Part shown: positions 62,301 to 64,000 of the stretch, in pieces
Position numbering within the stretch: the stretch's first letter is position 1
How the letters are laid out: each line of letters begins with the position of its first letter
From: Lottia gigantea
Lineage: Eukaryota > Mollusca > Gastropoda > Lottiidae
Direction of reading: 5' to 3'
NCBI RefSeq assembly: GCF_000327385.1
Contig: NW_008708400.1
Coordinates: 2,552,742 to 2,616,741 of the forward strand
DNA length: 64,000 nt
The notes under the pieces: model-generated
Databases searched by the model: none
What the model saw: only the letters and a program-made list of their open reading frames with translations
Told to the model about the DNA's origin: nothing
Program-made: the position numbers and the translations under genes

Positions 62301-62385
62301 TGGAATTGTACGAGTAACAAGGTGCTATGCGAAAGCGTCTAGATCCAAACATTCGTGGTCTAAGAGTGAACTGAGACTAGTGAAG
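47169..62385 (+). CDS. Opsin (Go/neuropsin/peropsin-like), four exons visible, C-terminal exon(s) not confirmed
   Basis: A seven-helix light-receptor-type GPCR. Coding exons: 47169-47310, 48299-48481, 61077-61184, 62078-62385, all with AG/GT borders and all joining in phase (1,1,1,0), 247 codons. They cover the N-terminus through the loop after TM5. Diagnostic features: KDIG|CQINGFLGFYFG around the conserved TM3 cysteine; FVRYIKICHRRY after TM3, where the usual acidic residue of D/E-R-Y is Val; and GEYDLEIFGTSC in loop 2, which holds the second disulfide cysteine and a Glu exactly six residues before it, equivalent to bovine Glu181. Intron 2 is 12.6 kb and contains a duplicated antisense gene pair. 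The TM6-TM7 exon with the retinal-binding Lys is not seen intact; decayed-looking sequence lies at about 62416-62560. It is an opsin or a recent opsin derivative; function is uncertain. Confidence 0.88.
47345..47720 (+). repeat. Degenerate tandem repeat in opsin intron 1
   Basis: Blocks of ATTCTGGATTAC(A/G)TTC and GCACTATTATTTGCTTATAGG recur two to three times at spacings of about 150 bp. Confidence 0.5.
48299..48481 (+). CDS. Opsin exon 2: TM1 to end of TM2/loop
   Basis: Encodes SILMNSLILFVLYQHR (TM1 and first cytoplasmic loop, with the conserved Asn) and FIVSLAITDLG (TM2 with the conserved Asp), then HKWLYKDIG. Acceptor ATTTTCAG, donor ATAG|GTAAGT. Confidence 0.93.
49490..49910. mobile_element. 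MITE of the CCAATCA family, copy 4, split by a SINE
   Basis: Has TTCTTGTATCACGGAATTTG, ATTTGATTGGATTGGAT, CAGCCAATCAAAGC and, after the SINE, GATAGCTTGACATTGTGAAG. It is at the equivalent position to the copy at 55359-55676 in the other duplication unit, so the insertion predates the duplication. Confidence 0.75.
49647..49871 (+). mobile_element. SINE, 225 bp, with 9-bp target duplication
   Basis: ATTGGTCGT flanks it at 49638-49646 and 49872-49880. The body includes CACGTTAAAAACCCCTCGAC, CAGTTGGGAATCGAAAGAG, CGTCTTCATTAGCCCACATGG and GTGCAGAACTGTAGGACG, ending in an ATTTATTTCATTTCATTTT tail. The layout matches lophotrochozoan SINEs; a tRNA-derived head was not verified. It is absent from the paralogous site in unit 2. 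Confidence 0.8.
50290..50610. repeat. Tandem repeat TGATATGATAATGC..., about 24-27 bp
   Basis: Variable-length units of ACTATGCTGATATGATAATG type; counterpart of 55870-56215 in unit 2. Confidence 0.85.
50650..50790. repeat. CATT-rich tandem repeat
   Basis: ATTCAACATTATTCATCAT and ATTTATCAGCATTCA units of about 37 bp; counterpart of 56270-56490. Confidence 0.7.
51424..53220 (-). CDS. Nested antisense gene, copy A: unknown 216-residue two-repeat protein with cationic tail
   Basis: Coding exons in order: 53220-53145, 52795-52589, 52239-52186, 51944-51741, 51533-51424. All internal introns are phase 1 with AG/GT borders; total 651 nt, 216 residues and TAA. Residues 1-25 are an acidic leader (MATENTEDLN). 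Exon 52795-52589 (about 26-94) and exon 51944-51741 (about 113-180) encode homologous helical repeats: ALQKVTIASYMLEKANHFI aligns with TLQRLGAVSSLLYKALHFI, and LLEEAGDDL with KVEEAGRIL. A 17-residue linker exon separates them. The last 36 residues contain WKRFKRSWSRFRKSF, amphipathic and strongly positive, then GSCCGRN. No signal peptide. I do not recognise the family; membrane, nucleic-acid or partner binding by the tail would be a guess. It lies antisense within opsin intron 2. Confidence 0.8.
53775..53815 (-). other. Probable 5' UTR exon of copy A
   Basis: A TTCTGTTCTCAG|GTAAGT donor at 53775/53774 on the minus strand pairs with the TATTTCAG acceptor at 53226, five nt before the ATG. The upstream limit is a guess; a TATATTATA stretch lies at about 53812-53820. 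Confidence 0.5.
53896..53903. promoter_or_regulatory. CRE site (TGACGTCA) upstream of copy A
   Basis: A perfect palindromic CREB/ATF consensus about 80-120 bp upstream of the presumed 5' exon, preserved at 59594-59601 in copy B. Location fits a promoter; use is inferred. Confidence 0.5.
54270..54430. repeat. CATT-rich repeat tract
   Basis: ATTCATT/ATCATC-rich units; counterpart of about 60030-60175. Confidence 0.6.
54771..55135. other. Spacer between duplication units
   Basis: About 365 bp not shared by the two units. A 12-bp local doublet, AGTATCACTGTAGTATCACTTGTAG, lies at about 55073. No gene. Confidence 0.5.
55359..55676. mobile_element. MITE of the CCAATCA family, copy 5 (best preserved)
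   Basis: About 318 bp with inverted arms of about 115 bp: CTTATAAGATGTTATCTTCAC, TTCTTGTATCACGGAATTCA and CGATTTGATTGGATTGTACG on the left, matched in reverse on the right. CCAAT boxes occur in both arms. No coding content. Confidence 0.88.
55870..56215. repeat. Tandem repeat TGATATGATAAT..., about 24-27 bp
   Basis: Two unit types, GACATGATAATTTTTAACTATGCT on the left and GATATGATAATGCTTTGAC on the right; counterpart of 50290-50610. Confidence 0.85.
56270..56490. repeat. CATT-rich tandem repeat, about 37 bp
   Basis: CAATTCAACACTATTCATCATT and CAACTATCATCATTCG units, about five copies. Confidence 0.8.
57140..58919 (-). pseudogene. Nested antisense gene, copy B: first coding exon frame broken
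   Basis: Same exon plan as copy A: 58919-58846, 58495-58289, 57936-57883, 57651-57448, 57249-57140. All splice borders are kept. The first coding exon is 2 nt shorter than in copy A (a GT lost from the TCTGTGTTTTCTG stretch, plus strand, near 58905), so translation from the conserved ATG leaves frame after five codons and stops at codon 16. No alternative in-frame ATG was found upstream. The other four exons remain open. The linker and tail exons are identical to copy A, the first repeat exon differs at about four positions, and the second repeat exon at about 17 of 204. It could still make a protein from an internal start or alternative first exon; more likely a recent pseudogene. Confidence 0.75.
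59473..59515 (-). other. Probable 5' UTR exon of copy B
   Basis: Donor CTCAG|GTAAGT at 59473/59472, identical to copy A. Upstream limit not determined. Confidence 0.45.
59594..59601. promoter_or_regulatory. CRE site (TGACGTCA) upstream of copy B
   Basis: Conserved with copy A at 53896-53903 in a near-identical surrounding block. Confidence 0.45.
60030..60175. repeat. CATT-rich repeat tract
   Basis: Degenerate ATCATTCAT units; counterpart of 54270-54430. Confidence 0.6.
60590..60880. mobile_element. MITE of the CCAATCA family, copy 6, diverged
   Basis: ACCTTGACTGTAATAG, TCTTTCTTGTATGACGGAA, ATTGGATTGCACGATACTG, inverted CCTACAATTCAATCAAATC and the right end CGCAATAGCTTGACATTGTG. Just outside duplication unit 2. 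Confidence 0.65.
61077..61184 (+). CDS. Opsin exon 3: TM3 and second cytoplasmic loop
   Basis: CQINGFLGFYFGICGMET carries the TM3 disulfide cysteine; FVRYIKIC replaces the D/E-R-Y acidic residue with Val. Acceptor TGGTAG after a pyrimidine tract, donor TACG|GTAAGT. Confidence 0.93.
61185..62077 (+). other. Opsin intron 3
   Basis: 893 bp with no recognised element; short frames inside on either strand are not supported as genes. Confidence 0.7.
62078..62385 (+). CDS. Opsin exon 4: TM4, loop 2, TM5 and third cytoplasmic loop
   Basis: TM4 about YFMIIAIYVSCAIIAG, then GEYDLEIFGTSC, TM5 about YITFIMITCLVIPFFVMCASY, and a basic loop KASRSKHSWSKSELRLVK. Acceptor TCTTACAG, donor GTGAAG|GTATGT, phase 0. 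Confidence 0.92.
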
Positions 62386-62415
62386 GTATGTACTGCTTCT
62401 TCTATTGTTAGTATA

Positions 62416-62560
62416 TGTAATGGTAATCGAATCATGATAACTTCATTGTGGTATGTGCTCGATATTGCCAATAATCACTTGTTTTGTAATTGCTTTACCT
62501 ACTGATAGAGCCCAATCTCTGATTATTAGTATCACTTTTTAGAATCAAGATATGACGTAG
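62416..62560 (+). pseudogene. Possible decayed opsin TM6-TM7 exon
   Basis: Follows CTATTGTTAG, only 30 nt after the exon 4 donor. Three frames in succession give opsin-like bits: VMVIES (start of TM6), NFIVVCARYCQ (end of TM6), PIITCFVIALPTDRAQSLIIS (a TM7-like stretch with Gln where the retinal Lys would fall). Resemblance is weak and frame changes are needed, so chance is a real alternative; an intact exon may lie beyond 64,000. Confidence 0.25.
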
Positions 62561-62564
62561 GTTA

Positions 62565-64000
62565 TCGTCGAGAACAACAAGTAAAGTATCAATAGGAACC
62601 TGAAGGTGACAACAGTCTTAATCTTCATAATATGGTTTTGTCTAATTGCAAAGAAATAATGTTGTACAGGAAGTTAATATTGACGTCAACTCCGACGACA
62701 TTCCTTAACAATCTGACCACAGAAAACTGCCTTTGTCCCAAGCGAAGTTCTCTGTAACTATGAGAATTCATGTTACATTTAAGAGGCAGACTTAGACCTT
62801 GAACGGACTATTTTATTTTTCAAAAGGGAATATGGTACAATAATTCTAACCATACGTAGAAGTAATTTGTGAGATATTTTGATGAAAATAAATCAGTTTC
62901 ATCAAATTCCTTGAATATGATTGCTCCTTGAATGCTATTATCTATCCACTGTTTCACTTTTTGATATCTGGGGACATATAATGTTAACATGCGCAGGTAA
63001 ATATTTAGCCGACTGTTTTCTGATGTTACACCTCTAGTTTGTATGGAAACAATTATAGTAATAATATATTGAAAATATCTAATGTCGTCTTAATTCAATA
63101 AAGACATTGTTATTGTCGGGCTCTATCTGAAATTTTGAAAAGCTGTTAATTGTAAACAGAGCATCTTAACAAAGCCAAACAATGTATCGTACATACCGGA
63201 TACGGAACTATAGAAATCTTTAACAAAGGTTAATTTTGATATTGTTTTCTTGATGAAAGGAAAGGTGTTTTCAACCTTTCAAAATCAAGATATGGTTTCA
63301 AGAAATACTATAGCTGCAAAGCAATTTTTCAATACATGGGTGTGTACTTAAGTTAGTCATTCACTAAAGCTTTTTAGTTCGATTGTGTTGCAATGGCATC
63401 TGCCTATCGTCTCAATACGTCAATTATAGCATGTCTAAAGTTCGATCATTATTATATACCATAATTATTGTCACACCCAGAATTATTATAAATATAAGAT
63501 AAATATGTCATGTTAATGTTTACTTTAATAGTCAATATAACTTATTTCACTTCATTGTATCACTGTTTAAAATGATAATTAGAATTCGTGTCCGTCTACA
63601 TCCTCTTTAAAAGTAGTAACTCTTGTTTTATGAACTGCAACTGGCTATAAATTTGTCAAAATCCTTATTCCAACTATTCAACTATAGACCTAGACTATTT
63701 TAGATTTTGTTATGGTGAAAATTCTCAAATACTGGCGATGCAAAGTATGATTGAAACAAACTCCCATGAAAATGGACAATTAATTTATGCCTGGTCCAAA
63801 ATACAGTTGATATCCGCATAGCACATCCGGGGAACTGGACATGTGGACAATGCCAGAGTTGTCTGGTATATGAGCTTCATTCTACAATGAAACTACAAAG
63901 AAATTTTAAGTTCATCTGAGGTTAACTAAAATAAAGAATTCCATCGTGCTATGTGATAAATTAACAAATAAATAATGATGTCTCCACATGATCAACTAAT
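62565..64000. other. Opsin downstream region or intron, nothing recognised
   Basis: No W-x-P-Y TM6 or lysine-bearing TM7 exon is visible in any frame. AT-rich with no clear repeat. Confidence 0.5.

Overview
This is animal nuclear DNA: AT-rich, with interrupted genes, GT/AG introns, minisatellites, MITEs, SINE-like and LTR insertions. Gene families and repeat style (compact CEMIP-like and opsin exons, 'GTGAACGCGATAGAG'-type tandem repeats, a SINE ending in ATTTC repeats) suggest a lophotrochozoan, most likely a gastropod mollusc. The lineage is an inference; no species call is possible from the sequence alone.

Layout. (1) 1-12,830, minus strand: the first fifteen coding exons of a CEMIP/TMEM2-family gene (G8 domain, GG/ILEI domain, beta-helix region; cell-surface or secreted hyaluronan-processing family). 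It starts at 12,783 and runs off the left edge. All exon phases join in frame over 784 codons. Its introns carry MITEs, dispersed repeats and a 36-bp minisatellite. (2) 12,830-47,168: a gene-poor stretch of about 34 kb holding tandem repeats (51-bp units near 19 kb; a 2.1-kb array near 26.3-28.5 kb with a 57-bp higher-order unit; 33-bp units near 35.5 kb; 41-bp units near 44.8 kb), MITEs with long inverted ends, a young but broken Ty3/gypsy LTR retrotransposon (36,086-42,123, 5-bp target duplication), a decayed MULE transposase (about 45.85-46.64 kb) and two orphan exon-like pieces. (3) 47,169 to at least 62,385, plus strand: an opsin gene of the Go/neuropsin/peropsin-like kind, four exons visible (N-terminus to the end of TM5 plus the third cytoplasmic loop), with V-R-Y where D/E-R-Y is usual. 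The exon for TM6-TM7, with the retinal-binding lysine, is either outside the window or decayed near 62.42-62.56 kb.

The most interesting part is opsin intron 2 (12.6 kb). It contains a near-tandem segmental duplication of about 5.4 kb (about 49.23-54.77 kb and 55.14-60.52 kb). Each unit carries, on the opposite strand, a small five-coding-exon gene of a family I do not recognise. Copy A encodes 216 residues: two homologous helical repeats of about 68 residues, each on its own phase-1 exon, and a tryptophan/arginine/lysine-rich C-terminal tail with a Cys-Cys pair. Copy B has the same exons but a 2-nt difference in the first coding exon that destroys the reading frame. The copies are a mosaic: most exons and introns are nearly identical, while exon 5 and the intron beside it are clearly diverged. 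Both share a consensus CRE (TGACGTCA) in the presumed promoter.

The genes shown do not form one pathway. The CEMIP-like gene and the opsin are neighbours separated by repeat-rich DNA, and the nested pair simply sits antisense inside the opsin intron.
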